Below, in pieces: positions 24,061 to 36,680 of a DNA stretch of 64,000 nt. Under the pieces are notes generated by a model. It ran no database searches and was not told where the DNA came from. It was given only the letters and a program-made list of their open reading frames with translations. The stretch lies in contig CM065170.1 of the NCBI GenBank assembly GCA_033026295.1, forward strand, positions 7,139,540 through 7,203,539, read 5' to 3'. The first letter of the stretch is position 1. Each line of letters opens with the position of its first letter. Both the position numbers and the translations under genes were made by a program. The stretch is from Channa striata (Eukaryota > Chordata > Actinopteri > Anabantiformes > Channidae).

Positions 24061-24093
24061 ATGTTGCCGATCCACAACACGGGGATGGACTGA
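24061..24093 (+). CDS. Upstream ORF 1 in dusp10 leader (10 codons)
   Basis: ATG at 24061 opens a frame of 10 codons (MLPIHNTGMD) and stops with TGA at 24091-24093. It lies in the probable non-coding first exon. It may limit dusp10 translation if transcription starts upstream of 24061. Confidence 0.4.
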   Translation: MLPIHNTGMD

Positions 24094-24138
24094 ATGGAGG
24101 CGACGTTGTCAGCGAGCGGACAGAACAAATCGGTGTAG
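24094..24138 (+). CDS. Upstream ORF 2 in dusp10 leader (14 codons)
   Basis: ATG at 24094 directly follows the stop of upstream ORF 1 (TGAATG). It codes 14 residues and stops at TAG 24136-24138, shortly before the splice donor after 24159. Confidence 0.4.
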   Translation: MEATLSASGQNKSV

Positions 24139-25210
24139 AGTGAACCGCGACACACACCGGTAAGAGCAAAGACACGGCAACTTTGACAATTAGTGTCCGA
24201 GCCTCAAGTTGTTGTTTTTGAAATGCACAGTCATACAGATTTCGTGCCATTTTTATTATTAATGAAGACGAATATCAAAGTGCTGCAACCATTTTGGGCT
24301 GATGTGTGTTATTAGTTTTTTTTTTTTTTTTTTATGAGCACCTGGGTGCCTCGTTCCGCCGTTCACCTTTATTTGATTCAGCTCCATTGCGACAAAGTTC
24401 CGATCCCTGCCTTTTTAAAAATCCACCACGGCACATTCATGCGCTAATTCCTTTTCTACGATTCGTGCTGGTGTGAAATTGGATTTCCTTCGCTGTTCGG
24501 CTCGTCCGATCGGTTCGTCTCGTCCCGAACGCCTGATCACATTCTCAGCACGTTCTCATGCCGGTTTCTTCAATGAATTTCGCTCATGAATGATTTCAGC
24601 TTTTGCTGAAGCTGCACCGTGCTCGAAGCGAGGCGATGGCCGGGACAGGCGATGCTTGGCGGGCGTCTTTACATAATGTGCCAAAACGACACGCTTTTAA
24701 GATGCTCAGGGCCGGTGATCAAAGGGAAATGCCACCCCTCTTTTCTTTGTACCCAGACTTGCCATTCGGGAGAGGGAGCAAACTGCAGCGTTGCACTGAT
24801 GCAGTATTTTATCTCTCTCTGGTTGTAAAAGCTTTGGAGTTGGGATGACAGATTCAGCATCACACACACGCATGTACAGTATCAGAGGAGGATGATTCAT
24901 ATTAATTACACTCAAAGGGATCCAGTTACACCAGACCCTGGGATGATTTCACTATTTATTATTAGTGGCCGGTGTGTCACACCTAAATCTTCACACCAAC
25001 TTGGGTGTTGCTATGCAGGTGTTGACACTACTAATATTTGGCTTCAGCGGCTCTTTTCTAGTTTGCATGATCAGACTGATAAGAGGTCAGCGTGTGTTGT
25101 TCTCTGCTTGCTCGCTCACAGCCAGAACTTGAGATTTAGCTTCACTAAGCTGGTGGACCTGAGGGTTTTGTCCTTGGCCTCACGCTTTTGGCTTGTTGCT
25201 GTCCCCACAG
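24139..25210 (+). other. dusp10: dusp10 5' UTR exon 1 end and intron 1
   Basis: Exon 1 ends with CACACCG|GTAAGA after 24159. The intron ends with CTGTCCCCACAG at 25210. The intron has a poly-T run near 24319. The ORFs inside it have no family resemblance. Confidence 0.65.
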
Positions 25211-25256
25211 AGCGTCTTGTTGAGTTCTCCGTAGACGTCCAGCCCTCGGCCTCCCC

Positions 25257-28200
25257 ATGCCTCCATCTCCTCTCGACGACAGAATTGTGGTGGCGCTGCC
25301 AAGGCCGATCCGACCTCAGGAACTCCAACTGCGCCTGGACACCAGCTACCTGGACTCCATTGTCACCAGCAGCAGCAACAAGACAGTTATCAGCACCACC
25401 GTGGTGAAGATCCGGGCGACGGCCAATCTTGTAACGTATATGCCCTCATCCAAGGGCTCCACGCGCTCATTGTCGTGTGGATGCAGCAGTGCCAGCTGCT
25501 GCTCTGTGACTACCTATGAGAAGGACAGCCAGAGTCTCAGCCACAGCCAGGTGAGCGCCAGCAGCCCCAACCTCAGCTATGCCGGACCCCCCACTCCTAT
25601 GGTCAGCAACCATGAAGCATTAAGTGCCCCCAGTATCACCCCGGGTACTCCAAAGGCCATATCCACCGTGAGGGTCATCCATCCCAATGAGCTGGCCAAG
25701 CGGATGAGCTGCTGCCCCATGGGGCACCCCGTAGGGCCCGTGCCGGTCATCATCGACTGCCGGCCCTTCATGGAGTACAACAAGAGCCACATCCGGGGGG
25801 CCGTTCACATCAACTGCTCCGACAAGATCAGCCGGCGGCGGCTGCAGCAGGGCAAGATCACTGTGCTGGACCTCATTTCCTGCCGTGAAGGCAAGGACTC
25901 CTTTAAGGGCATCTTCTCCAAAGAGATTGTGGTTTACGATGAGAGCACTGTGGACCCCAACCGGCTGATGTCCTCCCAGCCTCTGCACGTCGTCCTGGAG
26001 TCTCTGAGGAGGGAGGGCAAGGACCCCATCATCCTCAAAGGTAACGTTTAAGTAGGTTTATCAAAGCGTGGGGATGCACACGCCGGTATGAAAATGGAAA
26101 GAAAACTACAATTTCATGGGTTTTAGTTTGAGTCTGGAGGGACTTAATCAGTTCAGACATTTGGAAGCAATGTCTGATTTAGCTGTGGGGTACGTCTAAG
26201 CAATGTGAGGTGCTGTGAAACTAGTGCGGTAGCACAAGAGTGTGTTGCATGTGCGTAAAGTGACGTTATAAGTGCCCGTGTTTTGGTTTTTGACGCACAT
26301 ATTTACAGTGCTGATTCAGTCACTATCGCCAACATCGTTCCGAGTGAGGAAGCTTCAATAAACACACAGTTACTGACTAGCTGGTAAACACGGTGGAGCT
26401 TTTAGCAGTTGGAGAGCCACATATTTCCCTTGGGAGTCGAACTTTGACCTTTTCTTTGTTGTTGTCAGCTGATAACTGCCTGTAAACACTGGTTGTAGTT
26501 TTATCATCATCTGAGCTTTGTACTGACGCTTTACAACAGCTATTATATCATCCACAACAGCTTTTGCACGTATAATTGAGGCTATGCACGGTGTCTGTGT
26601 CGCACTCCTACGCAAACATATGCACGCTCTTGTCACCGGCCTTCCATATGACACGCTGAGTGTTTTTGCAGAGAGCGGGAGGCAGCTGTTGGTAAATAAG
26701 GAGGCCTGTTGAGATCGCAGTCTCTGGGTCGCTGCCATGTTTTCGGCCTTTGCTGTGTGTGTGTGTGTGTGTGTGTGTGTGAAGCTAGAGCGGCACGTTG
26801 GAGCAGGGGCAGGGCTGTGAGTGTTTTGAAATGCCTCCCAGTCACCAGTCTAGCCTCAAGATCACAGCACCCTCTTCTCTTCTCTTCTCCCACTGTGCAC
26901 TTTGATGGACGACGCTCTACTTCAGGCAGACTTTCCTGCTCTTTCTTTTCCTGCTTTAATTCCGGTAAAATACGAGCCATCCTCTCAGCTTAAGGAATCA
27001 GATGGCTTATCCTGACTTCTATCTGCTTTACACGTTTTTTTCCTCAAAGCAGGGAAGGCCAATATCCCTCATGTGTCTGCATTCATTATTTTGTAGGCTA
27101 AATTTCTTTCTACATAATCACATTTTTTTTATTTAAGGGTTGGAGCCTAGACAAAGCCAACCAAGAGCACAGTGCCTGAACCTTGATTGTAATTATAACA
27201 CTTCTAACATGTTTTCCCCCTTCTTTCTAAATGTAGAAGCACTTAATACTTCATTTCTTTTTGAAAGGTTCCTGACTAGGGGAAGTAGGCAGGGGACTGT
27301 GGTCACTGAAAGCACTAGTAATTGTGACATTTATAACATGCATGTATGAATTCTGCTTTTTTTTTCCTGCCTACTCCATCATTTGCCAACAAATCTTAGT
27401 CATGATTTATTTTAAATATATGAGTGAAACACAGAATCTTGGCTGCCTGTTGCAGCTGAAAGTGGTAATAGGTCACATTTAAGAATTACTATAAATATCG
27501 TGTCAGGAGGTTTATTGTAAGCAATGAAAACGGCAGGTTTGTGGCGTGAGAGACCTGGTGAGGCAGAAGCGGTAATTTCTAACCAGGAACTGAGCCAATG
27601 ACTTATGAAAGTAATAGAGACAGTTTTGTGTTATCCTCTGCGAGTTTAGTCAGAGATAATGACAGACGGTCACACTTGACAGATTTCATCTCACAGCAAC
27701 GTGCTGTTTCTGGAGATTTTGTTATTCTCAGTTTACTTTGAATGCTGTTGTTTATCTGTTCACTTTGGCCTGAAAATGCTGCTTCAGTCAGAGACAAAAC
27801 AGGAAGCAGCTTTTCATTTTTACTGTGTGATGAGCTTAGCCTTTGGACTATTTGTGTTTGCAACCCACATTGTTAACAAATATGAAATGACCCCTATTTA
27901 CAGTGACATTATTAATATTGGCGTATCTACTGGCTGATAACTGACATCATAGAGCGCCAAAGACATATTTGAGGATGGCTATAACGTGTCCTAACACTTT
28001 GTTAACCAGGGTCTTTTTACTATGGATTTCAGCTAGATCTAATGTTGTGCCAATGCCATTGTGAGCGATTCTACTCGTGTGCTGGTGTGTCTGCATTGCT
28101 GCTCTGCAATTAAACAGCCAAATTGTTGGCAATGGGTTTTTCTGTGCCAGTAAGTTCTCAGTCCTGGTCCTCAAGGACTCCTGCTCCGCTTGTTTTCCAA

Positions 28201-31200
28201 CTACTCACTGTTGATTACCAGCATCAAGAGTTTTTGGTCAATCAGAAGCTGGAAGAAACCATCTCTGATGACGACGGCGGGGATGGACAAAGTGAAGTTG
28301 TATCTCGCAGCGTCTGGGTGACTGAACACACCTGATTCAGGGAATATCCACAGAAGCAAAAATCAGGAGTTAGTTGTGGGTCCACTCATGACATTTGTAT
28401 AGATTTGTTGTGGTCTCCACCAAATATTAATGAAAATATCTGGCCCCTAAGCCGGGTCACCAGCTGTCTCTTTTTGGTGCTGAACAGGTGATGTATAGAG
28501 GATTGATGAGAGATCCAATAAGCTGCCTGCTAGTGGCAGTAAACCTCAGTTGATCAGAGTTAACTTTGTAGAGTTTCACATGGGTCATTATTAGGGGATA
28601 TGTGGCACATCATCCATGTGAAACTCCAAAGGATTCTCTTACAATATTCAATAAACAATTGTTAAAATGTTCTTAAAGTGAACTGTAAATCTGCAGTTTT
28701 AGTGTTTATCAGCTCAGTGTTTGGGTTTTCTGACCCACACAATCACTGTGTTTGTTCCGTTTCTCTGCTGTTGTTAAGACCGTTTCCAGCGAAGACTTGA
28801 TAAGCACATTGTACGAACGTTGTTCAGCCAAAACGTTGCCACCAAGCTGGTAAACAGCATTTACTGTCACAGCCGAAGAGACGTTTCCTTAGGAGGTGAC
28901 ACAGAACAAAAGTAAAGTAAAAAAGAAATTAAAATTGACAGACAGAAATATGATTAATGTTAACGTGAACTTGTTTCTGTTAGTTGAGTAAATGTGAAAC
29001 ACGATTTCATAAGCACCACAACAGGGTTTCAGTGTCTCTATTGTCATTAGTACAGCTTTGTCTCATGAACCCAGACTAATTATAAAATAGCATAAAAATA
29101 TCAATACCTGTGGAATCTCCCTCCAGTGTCCGTTTTTAGAGCTCCTGTAAATACTTCCCTTTATTTTATGTACTTTAGTGCAATTATTACCACAGCATCC
29201 ACCTATAGCAAAGGCCTGGCCAGCATCAAAATAACATCAGACTAGCGTCTTAGTTCAAACTTAACAATCAGGCTATTTTTGAGCAACACAGTCATACAGT
29301 TGACAGGAGACCCCCACCTGTGCGGTCACCAAGGCCAAGTTGTGCGATGACCTCACTTCCTCTGAGGTCAACCCTTGCCATGTGAACAATAGATGAACTG
29401 ATACTGTGTGTGAGACACTTTCCACTATACCCACAACTCTTGTACTCGGGGGGGAGAAACATTGGCTGACGGCATCACTAGCAACAGGTGCAAACCAGCT
29501 ATTTGCAGAAGTGCAGCTGTCCAGTGAGAAGCGTATTAAAAATTCAGTGCTTCTCCTCACCTGCAAAGGGGGATTTCTCCTGCTGTTAAGCTTGTGCAAA
29601 GCGTCTTAAGGAATATTTTGGCCTTCTTGTCTTGGTTTCTCAAGGGAGAGATAACAACATTGCACATCTCTCTGTATTGATTTTATATCCAAATTGAGAC
29701 ATTCAAATGACAACCAAATGCTGTGGGGATGGAGATTCCTGCAGTGATGAAGTGCTTCAAAAGCCTTTAAAGGTGGTTGTGGTTTATCAGAGGTGTATGC
29801 AAAGGCTAAGTGTCCGGGTCTGTTGTAATGTGTGCCATGTGGTGCACAGTGTATTTTTAGCATGCATCACACCGGTGGGAATTGGACCCTTAATCCTGGC
29901 AGTGTTAGCCCCGTGTCAAGAGACTCACAGGGTTCAATTTGCATTTAAAAAGAACAAAAAAAAAAACGAAATATGATTAGAAAAAAAGTTTGTGTTAATT
30001 TCCTGTATGTCCTTTCACACAATCTTTCTCTTTGTGTTCACAGGAGGCCTTAGCTGCTTCAGGCAGAGCCACGAGAACCTGTGCGAGCACTCGTTGCACC
30101 TTCATGAGGGCTTGGACACAGGCGCAGCTGCTGGCCTGACGGGGGCGCTACCTCACTCCCTGCCCTCCACCCCAGACATAGAGAACGCAGAGCTAACACC
30201 AATCCTGCCCTTCCTCTACCTGGGGAACGAGCAAGACGCTCAGGACATCGACCTGCTGCAGCGCTTGAACATCGGCTACATTTTAAACGTGACCACCCAC
30301 CTGCCGCTCTACCACTACGACACGGGCCTCTTCGTCTACAAGCGCCTGCCCGCCACCGACAGCAACAAGCAGAACCTGCGCCAGTACTTCGAGGAGGCGT
30401 TCGAATTCATCGGTATGAAAACTTAGGCTTTGCGTTGGATGTTTGCACTGCAGGCGTGTGAGCTAAGACAACTTAAGTCAGGTGTGATCTTCAAAGACAA
30501 AGCACAGTCTGTGTGAGACCTCATCACAGGGGAACTGAGAAGTGACGTAACATTAGCCAGTTGTTTCAGGTGATTCCTTTCTGCAGGTGCAATGACAGAA
30601 GCAGAAATCAGACTCTTTAGTTTTGTTTTATAGCGAATTTAATACTAACAAGATTTCAAAGCTCATATAAGCTGTCATCATAGTGGCCAGGATGCAGGTT
30701 TGACCTTTTTTCCATTTTTTTAAACCTGACAATATAACACATTGAAATACTTTATTAAAGAAAATAAAAAAGCAGAGGTCGATAAGGTGCTAAAATCCAA
30801 GTTGGTGGCTCGCCACGGCTGTAAGACAGTAACGGAAAAGGCACTGAATACACTGTAATGTCACTGACAAAGAAACTTTAAACTAGATAAGTCACATCGG
30901 ATTAATTATTTATTTGATATTTCATTTGATGACCGAGCATCTGAATAAGGTTAGTATTGACGCAGACTCAGATCTGGCGAATCGGACTCCATAGTTTCAG
31001 CCCTAATGGTGGCTCTGTCATTTGCACTGTTGCTGTCTGACTGTTTGACCTGGTTCTTTGGGAAGTTGGGAAGTGTCACATATTTGTATACGTTTTTAAC
31101 ATTAAACCTCAAATGGAAGATTTCAATTGTTCATCGAGTGTTTGTGAGAACAGATTTGCAAAAGGAAGTTGATAAAATACGCAAGTCTGCTTTGATACAG

Positions 31201-31884
31201 AAATAAGTAGGAAGTGGGTAGAGAATGGGTGGATTCAGTGCTGGGTATTATTTTAACTGCTTTGATAGGAGATTTACGAATATTGTAAATGTATAATTCT
31301 CTTTACTTTTTATTTATTACTATTGGAAAATTAGGATGTTTCTAAACTAAACACACTTTGATTTACCAATAGCTTAAAATCATATGCAATAATGATGATT
31401 AATATATACAAATATCTGATGAGGCAGGTATTTAATATCATCTTTTGGTTCCTGACAGTTTCCAGTACTACAAATGGTGGGTGCCTCAGAATAGGCCCCG
31501 GGTGGATGTTGGGCAACAACAGAGGTTTTGTTTGATCATGAGCACCAACTGAACTTCCTCACAGGTGGAAAAACATGAATTATATTGTGTTTAACTGTTT
31601 CCTTGTTCCATTCTGCAGAGGAAGCACATCAAGCAGGTATGGGCCTTCTGATCCACTGCCAGGCAGGCGTGTCTCGTTCAGCCACCATCGTGATCGCCTA
31701 CCTGATGAAGCACACCTGGATGACCATGACAGACGCTTACAAGTTTGTCAAAACCAGAAGGCCCATCATCTCCCCGAACCTCAACTTCATGGGGCAGCTG
31801 TTGGAGTTCGAGGAGGACCTCAACAACGGAATAACGCCACGAATCCTCACACCAAAGCTGATTGGTGTGGAGACAATAGTCTAA
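25257..31884 (+). CDS. dusp10: dusp10, dual-specificity MAP kinase phosphatase 10 (MKP-5)
   Basis: Phosphatase that removes phosphate from Thr and Tyr of activated JNK and p38 in cytoplasm and nucleus, ending stress signalling. Coding exons: 25257-26040, 30044-30412 and 31619-31884. Each junction is GT-AG and in phase (G|GA, G|AG), giving 472 residues against about 482 in human. Residues 1-160 are the variable N-terminal part typical of MKP-5, with the Cys-rich CGCSSASCC at 74-82. A rhodanese-like MAPK-binding domain spans about 163-262 (IIDCRPFMEYNKSHI, then basic RRRL at 193-196, the kinase-docking motif). The catalytic domain starts near 308 (LTPILPFLYLGNEQDAQD). General acid Asp367 is in LPATDSN; the signature HCQAGVSRSAT puts the nucleophile at Cys398 and the phosphate-binding Arg at 404. 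All key residues are present, so it should be active. The start is the first ATG of exon 2 and matches the MPPSPLDDR start of vertebrate DUSP10. Confidence 0.98.
26754..26781 (+). repeat. (TG)n microsatellite
   Basis: About 14 TG units in dusp10 intron 2. Confidence 0.95.
28152..28336. repeat. Decayed dispersed repeat, MITE-like
   Basis: CAGTCCTGGTCCTCAAGGAC near the left end and TGAACACACCTGATTCAGG at the right end resemble the ends of an abundant short non-autonomous fish DNA repeat. The class (possibly hAT) is from memory only. Confidence 0.4.
28564..28631 (+). ncRNA. 68-nt hairpin, possible small-RNA precursor or MITE remnant
   Basis: GAGTTTCACATGG (28571-28583) pairs perfectly with CCATGTGAAACTC (28614-28626). 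CTTTG (28564-28568) pairs with CAAAG (28627-28631), leaving a 2-nt bulge. The loop is 30 nt and holds its own ATGTG/CACAT. The size suits a miRNA precursor, but the 18-bp stem is short for one. It lies in dusp10 intron 2, sense strand. No known miRNA is recognised. Confidence 0.3.
30413..31618 (+). other. dusp10: dusp10 intron 3
   Basis: A 1.2 kb intron (donor GTATGA, acceptor CATTCTGCAG). AT-rich; nothing further recognised. Confidence 0.85.
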
Positions 31885-34800
31885 GCGAATCTCCTGACTC
31901 AATGCTCACACTTTTACTCTTTTTCAAGAATTGCTGGCTCCTCTATGAGCTGGTTAGAGTGTGTGCGTGAGAGAGACGCTGTATTCTCCTTGAATCTCCT
32001 CATGCTCATCTTGGACTCTCTGGAGTGCCAAAGCTTTGGGTCAGTGGTGATAAGAAATGCCAAAAATCGCTCCTGTTTGGACCTGGCCGAAGTCCCCGTG
32101 GAGTAGACGGTTAGAGATAGAGCGGGAGGAAGCGGTCAATGGGAAAATTTCCATTTGTTACTGCGCAGGAGGAGGGATATGAGGGAAAAGAAAACATATT
32201 TTACGTGCTTAGGGGCAATTACTCTTAACTCTTAAAGCTCACACTGTGGCACACAGTTTATGTTTGCAGACTCAGGCAGGGTTGGCCACGGCAGTGCCTG
32301 TCACAGAAAAAAAAAAAAAAAAAGATGAAGACATGTTTGGTGTGTTAATGTTGTTGTTCTATTTTTATACAGGGGTGTATGGGGTGACCACGACGAGCCC
32401 ACAGAGGCTTACTGTGCAATAATTTCAGAGTGGAATGCAACTGAGACCTTGATCTTATATGTGTATATATCGGTAATGATTACAAAACATTTCCAGCTGT
32501 TTGCTGAAAAACATTTTGATGTTAATGTAATTACTGTTGTTCAGTTCTATATGTTTATGGTGCATACAGCTGTAATATTTGCTGCAGATGTGTACGAGAG
32601 AAAATTATTATTTTTTTTGGGTGCAGCTTATGTCAGTCGAACCATAATTTTCTTTGTGATTTTGCTTTAGCATCTTTGGTTTGCCATTCCTACTGTACAT
32701 CCACTTATTGCTTAGACAGCCATAGGAGCTTCGCATGACTGCTGGCTAAAAGTAAGAACACTCTGAAATGATCAGTGATTAATGTAAAACAGGGCTACTG
32801 CTGATGAATATCGTAACAGAGTGGAGGGAATTCACTGCCTGCATCTGTGTCTTTTGTTTCTTTTGCTCCAATTCATCCATCAGCCAAATCTATTGTAATT
32901 TTCTTTTTACTGTGTTACTGTCCCTGCGTGGCTAAATATTATGTTTTTATGAATGCCCTACATTCTGAGCTATGATTTATTCAGTTCTAAAGTAGCAGAG
33001 TTGAGGTACAGACTTCAAACAAACAGACTTCCTCTCCCTTGGGCCACAGTTTAGTGTGACGGCGGCAGTACAGTAGAGCAGTGTGACCCTCGTCTGATCT
33101 TTTGCATCTCCCTGTCGCTGACACTAAGCCACAGTGAGCTCTTCTGCCTTGCATAGGCAAGTGCTGCTGTCACGTGCTCTTTCAGTGCCTCTATCAATGC
33201 CTTAAGTCATGTGTCACCACTTGGCCTGCGCATGGTACACCATCACGTGCAGACAAATGCAGAACACACCGAGCGACCTGCTCCTCTTGGTCTCTATGTA
33301 ACATACAAATTTCACTTTTCAAAAAGAGTAATATGTAGATTTTTACAAGCTCTATCTAGCCTCGCGTGTGTTCATTATGTAACTGATCGCGTGGTGGCTT
33401 TTGAAGGACAAACCGAGCACCACCCATGAATTGTAAATGAATAGAGTAGTAAAAGAGTTTATGCACACATAAAAAGTTTTCCCCCTTCCTCTTGCATCTG
33501 AAGATATTCACCTTTGACTCACAGTAAAACAAATATACTGTATGTCCATAGATATGAAGAGGAAAGGCCTAAAATATGATTCAAACTTCATGCCTTCCAT
33601 CTTATCCAAACCACAGATTTCTTTGATCAGCAGAATCACCTGCATACAACTGAGCACACAGTTGTATAAAGGCCCCGTTTTGTTGAGATGACTGTGTGCA
33701 TGACCCAGAAAATCAAGTATTTAAAAAACATTGATCAAAATTTTATAGATCTGAATGCCTTGAGTGTCCAAAACGTTGACTCTTCTTTTTAAACTGAGAA
33801 AAAAGGCCATGTAGCCTGAAGACCATGAATTTTGATGTAAACGGTCTTGATTGGATGAACCCAAGGGCTGTTAAAGAGCATGTGATCTTTCAAAAACAGT
33901 TGAAACATGGGACTCTTATTGTTCTTATCAAGCTTCCTCACAAATTCTGGTTCCTGTTCTTGTTCATAATGTTTTTTTGTTTAGTTTTTTTTAAGGGGGG
34001 GGGGTTTCTGTTCAGATCTCCATTGTTTGCATGAAAATAAAGGCATAAAAATGAAGCACAGAGCTAACAATATCATCCTCACCAAGCACCAAAACCAACA
34101 TTTGTTTTGCACTCTGTAAACCATCTTTAATACGGATACTCTTTTGTAAAAGTGATCACGTGTCTGTCAGCAAGACGAAGGAGAATGCGAGTTTTCATAG
34201 CATAGTAAATACAAATACACAGTGCACTCAGTAAGGCTTTCCGAAACCAACATTCACAACAATAAGCTTCAAAAATCCCTCATGTGAAAATTCATGCTAT
34301 GCAAAATAAAACCAACACAGGTTGTTTCTTTACTCACTTAATATTAAAATCGTTTTACGAGGTGGCTGTGAACACTTTGAGCATGACTAACACATTTGCA
34401 GCCTCAGACTGAAGTAAGTTTTAGGTATGACTTGTCGACAAAGATGTATGAAAAAAAACTTAACTGTGTGGCGACGTCTCTCCTCACTAGTATTTCTGTT
34501 GCTGTTGTCATTGGTGTCCACTGGTGCTCCACAATATATTATATAAAAAAAAAAAAAGGATATTATAACCATTGGCCACACGTTTGTAGCTTGTGCATTT
34601 ATATTCAGTAATAAACATTAGCCAAAAAAAAAAGTGCTTATCATCTGAGCCAGTGTTATAAAGTACCTAGTCGTCCCATCTGCTGGTTCCTAGAAATGCA
34701 GCAGCACATAGCTTTTGTATGTAATAATCTATTTGACTGAACAATGTAACCGTTGTACTGTACGTTACTCTATCTGGTTGGAAAACGAAGCATGCCGTGT

Positions 34801-35360
34801 GCTCCTGGTCTGTGAGGGACACTCGCAGTCATTATGGTGCTGTCTGTCTTTCCCACACTGCTCTTTCTGTAGAGGTCATAGCCCAATCGACAAACTCCGA
34901 GAGGCATCCGGGTCTGTTCCCTTTTATTTGGAAACACGGTTCCGTCTTAGAACAAAATCAGAGCCGTCGTATTTGATGTGCCCTCTCTATGACTAGACTT
35001 GTTTAAGAGTCTCTGCGTCGGGCTCGGAGGCTCTGGTGGAAATGGGCTTTGCTCTACGAGCCCATCTCTCGTTGTGTCTGTTGTCAATGGTAAAGTATAT
35101 ACAGTATATAAATATATATCTATTTTCTTTGTATGCATATATTCATTACTATTTTTGCACTGACCTATGGACAGATGGATTTATTTTTTTCCACAAAGGG
35201 TGCTATTATAACAGAGGCCTTCTCTCACACCTTTTTGCATGACTTGCTCAAAATTCTCAACTGGTCTGTCATCTCTCCTACTCTTCTCCTATTACTCCTT
35301 GAACTGTTGCAATTGAAGCACTGTAATTTTGTAATCCCTACTTGTGAGCTTTGAAATAAA
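31885..35360 (+). other. dusp10: dusp10 3' UTR (long form)
   Basis: AT-rich sequence after the stop, with poly(A) signals at 34036-34041, 34610-34615 and 35355-35360. The UTR could thus be 2.2 to 3.5 kb. It has a TGTATATA Pumilio-like word at 32462-32469 and a perfect 9-bp hairpin at 33644-33667. No reading frame here resembles a protein. Its extent is inferred from signals only. Confidence 0.6.
35355..35360 (+). terminator. Distal poly(A) signal AATAAA of dusp10
   Basis: TTTGAAATAAACAGG is the last AATAAA before the sequence changes to unremarkable intergenic DNA. Confidence 0.5.
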
Positions 35361-36044
35361 CAGGGAGGCTTCAAGTTTGGTTTTGGCATCCTGGAAATTT
35401 ATTTGGGTTTCTTCAGATGAAATAACTTCTTCAGCCACGCACAGAATTTATCTCTGTGCTCTGAGATGTAGTGGAAATATTTTACTGAGGAAATAAACGC
35501 ACCACCTTTTGAACTAGATGTTCTGATTTCTGATGATCTAACTGTGTATGATGCTGCTGTGTTCTTTATACTGTGACACTTTTCCTAAAATTAGATATGA
35601 CTGCAGTGATGAACACATATATGACTGCTCACCTTAGCTCTACAGAGCCTTTCAGCTAATTGTTTTGGTTTTACGTAATGCTATTTTACTCTTTTGGTTC
35701 ATTCCCTGCAGCTGGACCTGATGTTAACCAAAAAGACGTGACAAAATCAACTTTACACCAACAGCTTGGCACCAAACAGCACAGGGACAACTTTAATCAC
35801 TAATTGGTGAACAAAGTGGAACATTTTCGTAGCTAAGCAGCCAGATGTTTTCCTCAGGAACTGTTGAGACCAAAAACAGATATAAAAAAAGAAAACCAGA
35901 CTCAATGATTAATCATGTGCAGAAACACCACGCTCCGCGTCTGCTCAGCGTGTAAATAAGCCACTATTTGCTAACAAATGTCTGCTGTCCCCATGAGCAC
36001 AAGAATAAAGAACTTTATAAATGTTGTTAGATTTCAAGGCAGAG

Positions 36045-36140
36045 ACTAGGGCTGTAACTAATGATTATTAATTCATCTGATTTGACACTATTACTTTTGC
36101 ACAAGTTTAAGTCTATAAATAATAAATATGTGATAAAGTC
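36045..36140. repeat. Doubtful remnant of a fish repeat with 'GGGCTGCAACTAA' end
   Basis: TAGGGCTGTAACTAATGATT, then TTTAAGTCTATAAAT, recalls the end of an abundant fish repeat rich in ATTAATCGATTAATCG. Mostly unreadable after the first 60 bases. Confidence 0.3.
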
Positions 36141-36529
36141 TGATATTAAGAACAGAAAAACACAGGGAGGGACAAAGAGGGAAAGAGAATGTCCATGTGA
36201 CCGAGGCCCCATGATACACTCAAAGCCAGGAAACAACAGAAGCTCAGAAACGAATCATTAGGATCAATAACAACAAAACAAGTCTTGCAGTGTGTATTTT
36301 AGGAGACAGACTCTATCAGCCTCTTGACGTCTGAGCGTCCAGTGAAGCACACAGCCAGAGTTGTGAATTATCTGCACTCCCCTCCACTGAACCATGTGTC
36401 ACATAGCTGCAGGAGTTATAGCCCTATATTAACTTCCCAGGCATCCACTGCTACCACTGAAGGGGTGTTTTGGGGGGCTGGCATGAGGGTCAAGATCTAG
36501 CCATAGGAACAGGCACAAAAATAGTTTTA

Positions 36530-36680
36530 GCGTTGTTTCTAATTACAAGCGATGAGTGCCCCGCCTCATTAATCCTTTTCTATCAGCACTGGGCAGGCGG
36601 GCAGCACCAGAATAGCCCTGATCTTTGTGCTGCTGCACGCTGCTCTCCAGCAATCGCTGCATGGACGTATTAGGCAAAGC
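36530..36680. promoter_or_regulatory. Candidate conserved non-coding block
   Basis: Repeat-free block, GC-richer than its flanks. It has CTAATTAC, CTCATTAATC and CTGCTGCACGCTGC words that suit homeodomain and bHLH factors. Chosen by texture only; conservation has not been checked. Confidence 0.2.

Larger units (their letters stand above)
26041..30043 (+). other. dusp10: dusp10 intron 2
   Basis: A 4.0 kb intron (donor GTAACG, acceptor GTGTTCACAG). It holds a (TG)n microsatellite at 26754-26781, a dispersed repeat at 28152-28336 and a strong hairpin at 28564-28631. No coding exon seen. Confidence 0.8.

Noticed and set aside
23796..24143. A 115-codon ORF in the dusp10 promoter
   Set aside because: Composition effect of a GC-rich promoter; no domain, and it does not join in frame with dusp10.
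24892..25407. A 171-codon ORF crossing dusp10 intron 1 and exon 2
   Set aside because: It runs through the acceptor at 25210 in a different frame from the conserved dusp10 protein.
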